DNA of 64,000 nucleotides from Verrucomicrobiota bacterium. Its GTDB lineage: Bacteria; Auribacterota; JABMQX01; JAFGEW01. The position numbers were made by a program, and so were the translations under genes. The stretch's first letter is position 1, and each line of letters opens with the position of its first letter. The notes beneath the pieces were generated by a model. That model saw only the letters and a list, made by a program, of their open reading frames with translations. It was not told the origin of the DNA and did not search any database. The stretch is taken from assembly GCA_016931415.1 (NCBI GenBank), contig JAFGEW010000076.1:1-64000 (forward strand). The letters run 5' to 3'. Shown piece by piece: positions 1 to 8,953 of the stretch.

Positions 1-31
1 GATGTGTAGGGCGGGTCGCCCTCGGCCCGCC
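1..31 (+). repeat. REP-like hairpin, copy 1
   Basis: This 31-base segment is repeated exactly at 742-772, and bases 5-31 recur inverted at 641-667. It contains an imperfect palindrome: GGCGGG on one side, CCCGCC on the other, with CGCCCTCGG between them. The three copies flank the RAYT gene at 81-578, the usual arrangement of REP sequences and their transposase. Confidence 0.8.
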
Positions 32-80
32 GCAACTCCAACGGAGGTGCACTTCCGCGCGACAAAGCCAGGTCTCTCAG

Positions 81-578
81 TTATCCCTCTCGCTGCCGGG
101 CAAGATGCTGGTCCCACCATGCACCGCCCGTGTGCGACCAATTCTCGGCTCGCTCGATGAGCGCAGCGCGCACGGGGTTGTTGGCAACGTACTCGCACTT
201 CTCGCCCAGTGATGCTTCCGAGCGAATCCTGTGATCGAAAAACTCGCCCTGCCACACCCTGCCCTCGACGCCGATGTCGCGCAGCTTGCGCGCGCACCAT
301 GTTTTCCACCTGCTCACAAGCTCTGAGAGGCTCGAGCTGCCTTCGTGGGCTGCCACGATGGCATGCACGTGATCGGGCATGACGGTGTAGAGAAGAACGC
401 CATAGCCATGACGCGCAGCATAGTCCGCAAACGTCTCGACGGCGATACGCGCTCTGTTGGTCTCGGCGAAGATTCGGCGTCTTTTGGCGCAGTTGACGGT
501 GAGCAGGTAGATCTCACCGACAGGCAGGCGGTATAACTCGCGAAGACGAGACAGGTGTTTGCGTGTTGGCAGAGCCAT
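81..578 (-). CDS. REP-associated tyrosine transposase (RAYT, Y1_Tnp/IS200-like)
   Basis: A single-strand DNA transposase of the HUH/Y1 type, 165 residues, the usual RAYT length. The metal-binding HUH motif is visible as MPDHVHAI near residue 70. The C-terminal part has CEYVANNPVRA near residues 128-138, whose tyrosine is the expected nucleophile and whose NNPVRA run is typical of RAYTs. REP-like hairpins lie on both sides (1-31, 641-667, 742-772), which are its likely substrates. RAYTs are generally domesticated and single-copy rather than freely mobile. No frameshift is visible, so the protein may be functional. Confidence 0.9.
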   Translation of the reverse strand: MALPTRKHLSRLRELYRLPVGEIYLLTVNCAKRRRIFAETNRARIAVETFADYAARHGYGVLLYTVMPDHVHAIVAAHEGSSSLSELVSRWKTWCARKLRDIGVEGRVWQGEFFDHRIRSEASLGEKCEYVANNPVRAALIERAENWSHTGGAWWDQHLARQREG

Positions 579-640
579 GGGCTCATCATACCGCGTTGTC
601 TCCCGTCGGGCAACGGGGTGATGTCGCGCCGCGCGAGGAC

Positions 641-667
641 GGCGGGCCGAGGGCGACCCGCCCTACA
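641..667 (-). repeat. REP-like hairpin, inverted copy
   Basis: Exact reverse complement of bases 5-31. Together with the direct copy at 742-772 it forms an inverted pair upstream of the RAYT gene, like a two-REP BIME unit. Confidence 0.8.
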
Positions 668-741
668 TTTCCGGCTCCGCGGTATTGGCCCCTCGTACAC
701 GAGCAACGCGTCATCTCGGTGACCAGCGCGTGGTTGCAGAA

Positions 742-772
742 GATGTGTAGGGCGGGTCGCCCTCGGCCCGCC
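742..772 (+). repeat. REP-like hairpin, direct copy 2
   Basis: Exact repeat of bases 1-31. With the inverted copy at 641-667 it brackets about 75 bases of spacer. Confidence 0.8.
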
Positions 773-857
773 ATCCTGTCATGCTTGCTCGCGTGCGAAC
801 GTGACGCTCAGGTCGATCCGCGGATGCCGAGTTCCTCGTGACCATTGCCCGCTGGAC

Positions 858-3800
858 TCAGTCGCGCAGGTACTCGCGTGGGACGAACTCGAGGAGTTCT
901 CTGCCGGTTGTGGTCTCGATGTACTCGGCGACGAGCGGGGCGGCCTCGGGCCATTTCATGCCGTTGAGGCGTACGCCGCCAAGCACAGTGAGCGCGACGG
1001 CCGCCGGCAGCCTCGATGAGAGATCGTCGCTTTCGAGGTAGGCACGGATCGGCGCGGCGGCCCGGGGATCGCCGAGCGTCATGAGCGAGCGCATGGCCCA
1101 CACGCGCAGGCGCGGCGTCCAGCGGTCCGCCCAGCGCTGCTTGATGATGACGCCGAAGCCGGGGTCGGGCAGTGCGGCGATGAGCGCGTCGACTGCCTCA
1201 GGCGTGTTGTGTCTGTTGAGGCCGCGTGCCGCCGCGACGCGCGCCGCGTAGACCGGGCCGTCGAGCACGGCGATGAGCGGGCCGACGGTCTCGATGGTGC
1301 CGATCTCGGCCAACGCTTTCACGAGGCCTATCGTGACGCGGCGGTCGGTCTCGTGTTCGAGGCGTTTGGCGAGCGCGTCGACCGCGCGGCCGTCGTGCAA
1401 CATGCCCAGCGTCGCCGCCGCCGCGTCGCGCACCGTACTGTACTCGTCGTCAAGCTGCTCGGTCAGGCCGGGCAGCGCGCGCGGATCGCCCAGTTCGCCG
1501 AGCGCCCTGGCCGCCGCCTCGCGCACGTCGGGATGCTGGTCGGCGAGCGCGCCGAGGAGCACGGCGGGCGCCGGGCTCGACGCGGCGTGCATGAGCAGTT
1601 CGGCGCCTTCGACGCGCCGCCTCGGGTCCTCATCACCGAGCCACACGCTGCCGAGATCGACGAGCAGCTCGACCGAGCTGCTCGCCGTCGGCCGGCTGCT
1701 GGCGAGGCGGCGCGCCTGATGCGCCAGACCGTTGCGGACGCGGCGTTTTTCGTCGCGTGCCGCCGCGTCGTCGTCGTGGCTTGGGGAAAGGGCCAGGGCC
1801 AGTCTCACGATCGGATCGATTGCCGCAGGGTCGCCCAGCTCGGCGAGTGCGCCGGCGGCCAGCAGCTTGGCGTCGAGCGGCGCCTCGCTCCCCTCAACGA
1901 GACTGATCAGCGGGGGCACGGCGTCCGGGCCGATCGCCGTGAGCGCGGCCGCAACGGCCTCGCGCGTGTCGGCATGCCGCGCGTTCCCGGCGTTGATTCC
2001 ATCGTGGCTGAGCGCGGCCACGAGCGCGCCGATCGAGTCCTTCGACCTGAACTCACCCAGCGCCTCGACGGCCGCGCGGCGTACGGCGGACTGCGGCGCA
2101 TGGAGCAGCGAGTGCAGGCCGATGGCCGCCGGCTCGTGGCCGATGTGGCCGAGCGCCTCGATCGCGGCGACGCGGGCGGCCTCGTCGCGCAGTTCGTCCC
2201 GGGCCGCCACGAGCAGAGGGCCGACTGCGTTGCGCGACTTCATCCGGCCGAGCGCCTCGGCGGCTGCGCGTTGGACCGGCGGCGCTTTGTCGCTAAGCGC
2301 ATCGAGAAACGCCTTCTCGAATCCCGCGTCGCCCAACGTGGCCAGCGCCTTGAGTGCTGCTGTGCGCACGTCGCGCGAGCCTGATTCGAGTCCTGCCGCC
2401 ATGCTCGCAAGCGCCTCGATCCGTTGCCCGCCGACGAGACCGGGCGCCATCACCCCGAGCGCGATGATTGCCTCGGCGGCCACCTCGGGATCGCCGTGTG
2501 CGGCAAGATTCGCAAGTGCCGATACCGCCCCACCGGCTTCAAGCCGTCCAAGCGCCCGAGCCGCGTAGAGCTTGACCAAGCGATCGGCATCGCTCAACGC
2601 GGCAGTCAATGCGGGCACGACGCGCTCATTGGGCCGCACCGCGAGCGGGGCGATCTCGACGAGCGACAGCGCCGCGTTGCGACGCCGGACGGGGTGGTTG
2701 GTCTGAAGCTCGTCGAGGCAACCGGCGATCGTTGTGATGCGCTCGAGTCCCTCGTGCACCTGGCGGTCAACGTGCACGTCGAAGCTCATCACGTCGCCCG
2801 GCCGGCTGATCCCGCGGATCGTGATGCCGCTTTCCAGGCCCATCTCGCTCAGGCTGCTTGGCGTCGTCTTCGGGCCGAAGTGCGTGTTGCCTGTCGAGCC
2901 GGGGAAGGGGTCGCCGTCGTCGCCGAGGTTCTCCGTCGTGGGCGGATACGGCCGCCCGACGGGGTGACCGTGCTGAAGGTCAGCGCGGCCGTCGGCCTGC
3001 AGGAGGGTGAAGTTGCCCTTCCACGTGCGGTTGCAGTGGTAGATGAGCAGCCCGCCGCCGGGCAGCCGGTCCTCGAAGCCGATCGGCTGCCGGTTCTCGA
3101 CGAGGAAATACTCGAGCGTCCCGGGGATGGGGATCTCGACGCACTGCGGCTCGATCGCCATCGCCGTGAGCCGCACGTTGCGTGTGCTTTCAGTGATGAG
3201 GCGCGGTTCGAGCCAGCCCATGGCGATCTTGTGGTACGCGGTGAAATGCGACGGCTGAGTCCAGATTTCGTCGCGCGCGATGTCGCCGCGCTGCCCCCAG
3301 CAGCCGAGACCCATCATGCCCCAGATGCCGATGCCGTACTCGCCCTGGAAGTGGCTGCCGTAGTGATCGTAGGCGTGGTAGATGAAGTGGCCCGCCTCAT
3401 GGAGGTAGTAGCCGGTCACGCCGAAGCCGCACTCGCCCGTCGTGAGCGACAGAAACGTCGTGCGCCGCGCGAAGTTCGCGTACCGGCCCATGAGGCCGTA
3501 ACCGGTATCGAGCGGTCCCGCGAAGAAGACGTAGAGCTCGTCAACGAGGCCGTCGTCATCGGTCGAGTCTTCTGAGCGCGGCACGCCATCGGGACCGTCG
3601 TTGTCGAACGCGGCGGGGTCAACACCTTCCTTGAGAGTGCGGCGAACGCACTCCTCGGCGAGACGTTGGAGCCTGGAGCGTTCGCCACCGGGCGTCGCGT
3701 TGAGGTCGGTCACGCTCCAGCGCGAGCGATACCAGCCGAACACCTCGCCGTCGATCGTGTAGCGCCCGCCCGAGTTCTCGGCCACGTAGTGGCCCAGGCC

Positions 3801-4073
3801 CTTCGCCTCGCGATCGAACATGAACGCGCGGAGCCGTTCGGGCGGGTACAGCTCTCTGTCGACCGGCGCGTCGCTGAAATCCACGAGGACGACAACGGCG
3901 CGCAGATTGCCCAGGAGCTTGTTGCCGGGGTCAAGCTCCTGCAGTCCGAGCGCGAAGTTGACGCCGCCCGTGCCGTCGGGCGCCGCCGTGCGGCCCGTGT
4001 CCCTCCTGCCGCACGAAGCGGCGAGAACGAGCGCCGCGAGGCAGGCGACTCTCAGGGGATACCGAAGGCGCAT
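858..4073 (-). CDS. M6-family metalloprotease lipoprotein with HEAT repeats
   Basis: A 1071-residue exported protein. The N-terminus is a hydrophobic signal ending in LAASC (Cys21), a plausible though imperfect lipobox. Residues about 58-430 match the M6 (immune inhibitor A-like) fold: VVVLVDFSD, the segment YVAENSGGRYTIDG, and the zinc motif HEAGH at 225-229. From about residue 440 to 1060 there are many HEAT/PBS-lyase-type repeats of the form AAAEALGRM and LGDPRALPGL. The repeats probably form a solenoid for protein contacts while the N-terminal domain would be the peptidase. It is last in a minus-strand series after the arginine decarboxylase gene, 69 bases away. GGAG lies about 10 bases before the ATG. 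The substrate is unknown. Confidence 0.8.
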   Translation of the reverse strand: MRLRYPLRVACLAALVLAASCGRRDTGRTAAPDGTGGVNFALGLQELDPGNKLLGNLRAVVVLVDFSDAPVDRELYPPERLRAFMFDREAKGLGHYVAENSGGRYTIDGEVFGWYRSRWSVTDLNATPGGERSRLQRLAEECVRRTLKEGVDPAAFDNDGPDGVPRSEDSTDDDGLVDELYVFFAGPLDTGYGLMGRYANFARRTTFLSLTTGECGFGVTGYYLHEAGHFIYHAYDHYGSHFQGEYGIGIWGMMGLGCWGQRGDIARDEIWTQPSHFTAYHKIAMGWLEPRLITESTRNVRLTAMAIEPQCVEIPIPGTLEYFLVENRQPIGFEDRLPGGGLLIYHCNRTWKGNFTLLQADGRADLQHGHPVGRPYPPTTENLGDDGDPFPGSTGNTHFGPKTTPSSLSEMGLESGITIRGISRPGDVMSFDVHVDRQVHEGLERITTIAGCLDELQTNHPVRRRNAALSLVEIAPLAVRPNERVVPALTAALSDADRLVKLYAARALGRLEAGGAVSALANLAAHGDPEVAAEAIIALGVMAPGLVGGQRIEALASMAAGLESGSRDVRTAALKALATLGDAGFEKAFLDALSDKAPPVQRAAAEALGRMKSRNAVGPLLVAARDELRDEAARVAAIEALGHIGHEPAAIGLHSLLHAPQSAVRRAAVEALGEFRSKDSIGALVAALSHDGINAGNARHADTREAVAAALTAIGPDAVPPLISLVEGSEAPLDAKLLAAGALAELGDPAAIDPIVRLALALSPSHDDDAAARDEKRRVRNGLAHQARRLASSRPTASSSVELLVDLGSVWLGDEDPRRRVEGAELLMHAASSPAPAVLLGALADQHPDVREAAARALGELGDPRALPGLTEQLDDEYSTVRDAAAATLGMLHDGRAVDALAKRLEHETDRRVTIGLVKALAEIGTIETVGPLIAVLDGPVYAARVAAARGLNRHNTPEAVDALIAALPDPGFGVIIKQRWADRWTPRLRVWAMRSLMTLGDPRAAAPIRAYLESDDLSSRLPAAVALTVLGGVRLNGMKWPEAAPLVAEYIETTTGRELLEFVPREYLRD

Positions 4074-4142
4074 TGAGTCATCACTCCGTCACGTCATCCG
4101 GAGGATAGCCCAACACACCGTCGCGGTCGAGTCCGAAGCCTC

Positions 4143-4688
4143 CTAGAACAGGAACACAGCGGCAGCCATCACCGTGGTGTAGCCGCCATCTTCGATGACG
4201 GCAGACTGGGTGATGTTGTCGGTCTTGAAGATCTTGCCGCTGGCGCGGTAGACCTCGCGCTTCTCGTCCCAGTTCTTGTCGGCGTCGAACTCGATGCCCA
4301 GCGTGGAGGCGAGCATGGCGGCGGCCAGGTCCTCGGCGTAGTCGCCGGCAACGCGGGCCGTCTGGCCGTGCGCATGGTGCTCGCTGATGTAGCCGTAGTG
4401 GGCCTTGTCGGCCGGCATGGCCACCCCGACCGAGGCGGCAAGCAGGCGGCGCGGCTCGTTGCTGGCCAGGCGCGACATGACGCAGAAGGTGATCTCGCCG
4501 GGATGGAGGTGCTTGAGGCCCTCTTTGCGCGAGATCAGTTTGCAGTGTGGCGGCAGAATGCTGCTCACCGTGACCAGGTTGCATTTCTCGATGCCGGCGT
4601 GCCGCAACGCGAGCTCGAACGAACGGAGCTCTTCCTTGTGATGGCCGACACCTTTGGTCAGAAACACTCTGGTGGGTACAAGCGGCAT
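4143..4688 (-). CDS. pdaD: Pyruvoyl-dependent arginine decarboxylase
   Basis: Converts arginine to agmatine and CO2, using a pyruvoyl group made by self-cleavage. The 181-residue length fits the PvlArgDC family. The cleavage site is VTVSSILPP at 39-47, with cleavage expected between Ser42 and Ser43, giving a short beta and a longer alpha chain. Other family blocks are the [11 protein letters not shown] segment and the [13 protein letters not shown] segment. GGGAGGG lies 8 bases before the ATG. The gene directly upstream encodes an agmatinase, so the two together make a route from arginine to putrescine. This family is best known from archaea and scattered bacteria. Confidence 0.95.
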   Translation of the reverse strand: MPLVPTRVFLTKGVGHHKEELRSFELALRHAGIEKCNLVTVSSILPPHCKLISRKEGLKHLHPGEITFCVMSRLASNEPRRLLAASVGVAMPADKAHYGYISEHHAHGQTARVAGDYAEDLAAAMLASTLGIEFDADKNWDEKREVYRASGKIFKTDNITQSAVIEDGGYTTVMAAAVFLF

Positions 4689-4766
4689 CTCAGGGCCCTC
4701 CCTGTGAACGTTACCCCGACGGCGCCCTGGCGTAAGGACAGGACGCCTGGTTTCCCCTTGCGGGGC

Positions 4767-5729
4767 CTACCGATCCCGGTTGTGCCTTGAGACGCCACCA
4801 GCCGGCGCCCGCGTCTTCCCCGGAAAGCATGAAGCATACTTGTAGCCGATCAGCTTGTACACAAGTTTTGCAGCAAGAAAATCGGGGGCCGCGTTGCCTT
4901 CAAGCGGGCGCAGCTCGACCACGTCGGCGGCCACGACACGGCGGTGCTCGAACACCATCCGCAGGAGGCGCAACAGGTCGTACCAGCCCAGGCCGCCCGG
5001 TTCGGGCGTGCCTGTGGCCGGCATGACGGCCGGGTCGAACACGTCGAGATCGATCGACACGTACACCTCTGGCCCGAGCGCACGGAGCAACCGGCGGGGG
5101 AAGCTCTTGTCGAAGAGCACCTCCTCGGCGGGGAATACGGCAATCTTGTGTGCCTGGATCGTGCGGTTGGCCTCGATGTAAGTGCTGCGGATGCCGGCAA
5201 GCACCGGCGTGGCTATCGGGAGCACGCGGCGCATGACGCACGCGTGGTTGAGCGGGCTGCCGTTGAAGCGGTCGCGCAGGTCGGTGTGGGCGTCGAACGA
5301 CAAAACCGTGAGCTGCGAAGAGCGTTTCGCGGCGGCGCGGATGGCGCCGATCGAGACCGCGTGCTCCCCGCCGAGCAACACGGGGAACTTGCCGGCGTCA
5401 AGGATGCTTGAGGCTTGGGCGCTCACCCAGGAGACCATCTTCGGAGACGAGGCCATGGCGAGCGGCTCGGGCTGGGGCAGCGTGCAGATCCCGTGGCGAT
5501 ACGGTTCGGTGCCCAACTCGATGTCGTACCATTCGAGGTTGGCCGATGCGCGCAGGATCGCCTCGGGGCCGTACTCGGTGCCGGTCTGGTATGAAACTGT
5601 TTTCCCAAAGGGCGCGCTGTAGACGACGACTCCCGAGTGCTTCCACGTCGTGAATCGTTTCGGCAGCAGGCCGAAGCCGGGCAGCTCCGGGATCGTCTCG
5701 CGGGCGTTCCCGCTATTCGAGCGTGACAT
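4767..5729 (-). CDS. speB: Agmatinase / arginase-family ureohydrolase
   Basis: Hydrolyses agmatine to putrescine and urea with a dinuclear manganese centre. The metal ligands are present: GGEHAVS (His123), SFDAHTD (Asp146, His148, Asp150) and SIDLDVFDP (Asp227, Asp229), followed by the expected TGTPEPGG loop. I chose the ATG at 5729 because it gives a normal 320-residue length and overlaps the 3' end of the preceding gene by only 17 bases. A longer reading to 5870 adds 47 residues with no ureohydrolase character. Agmatine is the likeliest substrate because an arginine decarboxylase gene follows 78 bases downstream; arginase or formiminoglutamase activity cannot be excluded. Confidence 0.9.
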   Translation of the reverse strand: MSRSNSGNARETIPELPGFGLLPKRFTTWKHSGVVVYSAPFGKTVSYQTGTEYGPEAILRASANLEWYDIELGTEPYRHGICTLPQPEPLAMASSPKMVSWVSAQASSILDAGKFPVLLGGEHAVSIGAIRAAAKRSSQLTVLSFDAHTDLRDRFNGSPLNHACVMRRVLPIATPVLAGIRSTYIEANRTIQAHKIAVFPAEEVLFDKSFPRRLLRALGPEVYVSIDLDVFDPAVMPATGTPEPGGLGWYDLLRLLRMVFEHRRVVAADVVELRPLEGNAAPDFLAAKLVYKLIGYKYASCFPGKTRAPAGGVSRHNRDR

Positions 5730-8643
5730 CGAAGAGCACCTGCGGTTCGAATAACCGGAGACCGTATTCGGCGCCGGCCGGCCAAAATTCGAGGCTGAAG
5801 CCGATCTGCTCGCCGAGCACGCAGTTGATCCCGGCCTGGGGGTCGCAGGGCACCATGAGTTCGAGCACAAACCGCTCGTCGGTCACGTTCCAGGCGAGCT
5901 TGACGTCCTCGGGCCGGATCACCGTGTTCTCGCTCCAGACGGTGTGCGCGCGGATCGTGTTGTCACAGTGGACGGTCCTGATCTCCGGCACCCCTTCGCG
6001 CATCACGGTGATCTCGATGTCGGAGTTGTCCGAGCCGACCGCGAGGCCGTCGTTGTTGCCGTCGAGCTCCAGGCGCAAGCGCATCGGCCGGTCGCTCGAG
6101 CGATAGGCAGCGGCCTGCTCGGGGGTCAGCTCCTGTTCGATGAGGAAGCACAGCCCCTCGTCGCGCCAGTTGACGCGCACGGCGCCCTTGAAGGCCGGGT
6201 CGTTGATGAGGCGGCTCGACTGCTCGTGCCACTCGTTGGCACCGAGCTGCCCATCGACAAGAATGTTAGTCTTGCGCGCCTTGGGCCACATCGGCACGAG
6301 AGGGAAGGCGTCGTTCGCGTCGGGGATCGTGTCGCCGTCCGTGTCGAGGCCGTACGGCTTCGGCCGGACATGGGGCAGGGCCGTGCGTGCTCCGAAGGTT
6401 TCGAAGTCGAGCGTGAGCCATTGGCTGAACATCACCTCAGCGAGATCACTCACACCGTCGCTGTCGCTGTCACTGCTGTTCGAACGCGTGCCGAAGCGTT
6501 TCTCGTCGAACGGGCAGCGCGGATCGTCGTCAGGAAAACCGTCGCTGTCCGCGTCGCGCACGAGGCGGATACTTCCGTAGAAATTGGCCAGGTAGGCATC
6601 CGGACTGAAGGTGCGTGCGATATACGCATTGCCGTCCCAGTGCATGCCGTAGTCGCCGATCAGGTCGTTGTCGTGAAAGTGGTTGAAGTGGTAGCGGTGG
6701 CCGAACGATCTCGCCATCATGTCGAGGACGTGACCGTATTCGTGCGTGAACAGCCATGCGGTATCGCCGCCGGCGTTGAACACACAGATCCCCGTGCCGC
6801 TGTAGGACGAGCCCCACGTGTTGCCTCCACTGCCCGACAGGACCCACCGCTTCGATGACGCGTCGTAGTGGCGCGCCCCGTAGACAATAACGGTGCCGCC
6901 GCCGGGGTCTCGGGGATCGTGGCCGCGGGCGGCCAGGAGTGCTTCGAGCTTCGTGCGGTCAGCATCCGGGAAGTAGGCGTAGCGCGAAAACGGGAAGCCT
7001 TCGTAGTGCTCGTCGATCTGGATGTAGTCGAACAGGAGGTTCATCTTGAGGTGGGAGTTGACCCAGAAGAAGCCGCGCGCCCGCTCGAGGTCGGTCTTGA
7101 CTCGCGCAATCTGGTCGGCCGTCATCGGGCCGGGCTTCTCGGGTACGATCGGGTTGCCCATGTCGTCCTTCGGCAGCTCGTCGTCCTTTGGGACCTCGAC
7201 GATGTCGGTAAACAGCACGACGCGCATCCTGAGGTCGAGGATGGCCGTCTGGCCCGAACGCGGTGCGGTCGTGACCACGCGCGCCTCGCAGAAGTGCTCG
7301 CGCGGATACGCGTGGCGCGTCGTGAGGTAGCGGTAGGCGTAGCGCGTGCCCGGATCGAGGCCCCCGAGGCGGACGCGGTGCCTGCGCATCGGCCTCTTCT
7401 GCTCGATGCGCGTCGGCAGCGTATGCGGGCCGAGGTAGGGGAATGGGCCGTCGAGCCGGCCGTACTCGAATACGATCGGGACCTCGTCGCGCGTGTCGTA
7501 CTCGATCAGCGCCGAGTTCGATGTCACCTCGATGAGACGGTGGGCGAACGGCGCGTCGTGCGGCTGCCACCCCTCGGCGATCTGCCGGCGGCTGATCTGC
7601 ACGGCGAAGCTCTGGGCGCGGTCAACGACGACGAGATTGCCCTGGCTGTCAAAGGCCATGCCGCGCGGCTCGATGAACCGGCCATTGGAGAAGTTGTCCG
7701 TCTCGTAGTAGGGCATCCAGTCTTCAGGTCCCGCCTTGAGCGGGCGGAGCGCCTCGGGATACTGGTCGAGCTGGGCCGTATCCACCTTGGCGACAAGCAC
7801 GCGGTTGTGGATCGAGGTCGAGTTGTGCGACTGCAGGTACGCGATCTCGTTGTGCTTGCCATCGTAAGCGACGTCGCCCATCCACTCGTCCGTGTACCAC
7901 TCCTTGGGCTCGGTGTACTTGAACGGGGCGGCAGTCTTCTTCGACGTGTCGTAGTGCCACACGCTGAAGAGGCCGACATGCTGATCGGCCACGACCAAGG
8001 CGCCGTCGCCGAGGACGCAGCCGCGCACCGGACGGTTGAGCGTGATCTTGCCTGAGACCGTTGCCGAGATCGGATCGGCTGGCGTGCCGCTGAGCCGCTT
8101 GGCCGAGTAGTTGCCCTCGCGGAACTGCATGATGTAGGCGCCGCTCGAGCCGAAGACCTGCACCCGTTTGTTGCCGGTGTCGAACACGATGATGTTGCCG
8201 TCGCGATCGACCGTGACTCCCTGGGGCGAGTGGCACTCGCCGGCTCGCGAGCCGGCCTTGCCGTCGCTGCCGATCGTGAACTGGTAGTGGCCGTCCTTAT
8301 TGAAGACCTTGACGCAGTGGTTGCCCGTGTCCGCCACGACAATCTCGTCGTTGGGCCCGCAAGAGACACCCTCGGGCTTCTTGAGCGGGTTGACCCGGCG
8401 CTGGAGCGCCTCGATCACGCCAACGGGCTCGAAATCCTTGTCGAGTACGAGGACCCGGTCATTGCCCGTGTCGGCGATGATCTTGCGGTCGGCGCTGTCG
8501 ATGGCGATGCCACACGGCCCGTTAAGGGCGGCCACGTAGCTCCGGTCCACGGACGTCTGGGACCGGGCCGTCTGTCCCGCGGCCACGGCAAGCGCCGACG
8601 CCGCGCTCAGCGCGAACACAAGCTTGACCTGTCTGGCCGTCAT
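5713..8643 (-). CDS. Secreted NHL-propeller / zinc-metalloprotease-like modular protein
   Basis: A 976-residue exported protein with a signal peptide at about 1-28. Residues about 35-360 carry NHL-type repeats (PCGIAIDSADRKIIADTGNDRV, PEGVSCGPND, PQGVTVDRDGN). A fibronectin-like stretch follows, then a domain with HEYGH at 634-638, a zinc-protease signature, next to a His/Asp-rich segment. Around residues 697-770 are calcium-binding thrombospondin type 3-like motifs (DADSDGFPDDDP, DTDGDTIPD). The last 170 residues resemble a CBM9/DOMON-like sugar-binding domain. GGAGGAG lies 6 bases before the ATG. It overlaps speB by 17 bases and so probably heads that transcript. It is probably a cell-surface hydrolase; the substrate is unknown. 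Confidence 0.75.
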   Translation of the reverse strand: MTARQVKLVFALSAASALAVAAGQTARSQTSVDRSYVAALNGPCGIAIDSADRKIIADTGNDRVLVLDKDFEPVGVIEALQRRVNPLKKPEGVSCGPNDEIVVADTGNHCVKVFNKDGHYQFTIGSDGKAGSRAGECHSPQGVTVDRDGNIIVFDTGNKRVQVFGSSGAYIMQFREGNYSAKRLSGTPADPISATVSGKITLNRPVRGCVLGDGALVVADQHVGLFSVWHYDTSKKTAAPFKYTEPKEWYTDEWMGDVAYDGKHNEIAYLQSHNSTSIHNRVLVAKVDTAQLDQYPEALRPLKAGPEDWMPYYETDNFSNGRFIEPRGMAFDSQGNLVVVDRAQSFAVQISRRQIAEGWQPHDAPFAHRLIEVTSNSALIEYDTRDEVPIVFEYGRLDGPFPYLGPHTLPTRIEQKRPMRRHRVRLGGLDPGTRYAYRYLTTRHAYPREHFCEARVVTTAPRSGQTAILDLRMRVVLFTDIVEVPKDDELPKDDMGNPIVPEKPGPMTADQIARVKTDLERARGFFWVNSHLKMNLLFDYIQIDEHYEGFPFSRYAYFPDADRTKLEALLAARGHDPRDPGGGTVIVYGARHYDASSKRWVLSGSGGNTWGSSYSGTGICVFNAGGDTAWLFTHEYGHVLDMMARSFGHRYHFNHFHDNDLIGDYGMHWDGNAYIARTFSPDAYLANFYGSIRLVRDADSDGFPDDDPRCPFDEKRFGTRSNSSDSDSDGVSDLAEVMFSQWLTLDFETFGARTALPHVRPKPYGLDTDGDTIPDANDAFPLVPMWPKARKTNILVDGQLGANEWHEQSSRLINDPAFKGAVRVNWRDEGLCFLIEQELTPEQAAAYRSSDRPMRLRLELDGNNDGLAVGSDNSDIEITVMREGVPEIRTVHCDNTIRAHTVWSENTVIRPEDVKLAWNVTDERFVLELMVPCDPQAGINCVLGEQIGFSLEFWPAGAEYGLRLFEPQVLFDVTLE

Positions 8644-8953
8644 CCGCTACTCCTCCTTCGGTCCCTCGCTGTCGAGGCCTCCCTCTCAGACGGTTCCATG
8701 CCTATAGCACACTCGCCGCAGGGTGTCTATCGCCCTGGTGTGCGCAGGAATCTCGGAATCCCGGCGCGCCGCGCGTGTCCAGCCACAGCGCCGCTCAGCA
8801 TGCCGCTAGCCCCCGGCAGGGAGGCAAGGATGATCCTGAAAGGACGATCTTGATCTGGCCCGCGGTTCCGTGTAGACTACGCACATCGGGTTTCTGCCGG
8901 CATGGTTTGGATGGGTTGATGCCGGTTCGGATCTGCCAGAAGGAGGGAGTCTC
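8644..8953. other. Divergent intergenic region
   Basis: 310 bases between two genes transcribed away from each other. Apart from the promoter candidate at 8850-8878, which serves the plus-strand gene, I see no open frame or conserved RNA. The promoter for the minus-strand gene was not identified. Confidence 0.6.
8850..8878 (+). promoter_or_regulatory. Candidate sigma-70-type promoter for the HAF-repeat gene
   Basis: TTGATC and TAGACT are separated by 17 bases, each matching four of six consensus positions. The -10 lies about 75 bases before the GTG start at 8954. Confidence 0.45.

Noticed and set aside
1209-2384. A 391-codon plus-strand frame inside the HEAT-repeat protein gene
   Set aside because: Antisense to the M6/HEAT gene, Arg-rich, no ribosome binding site or motif.
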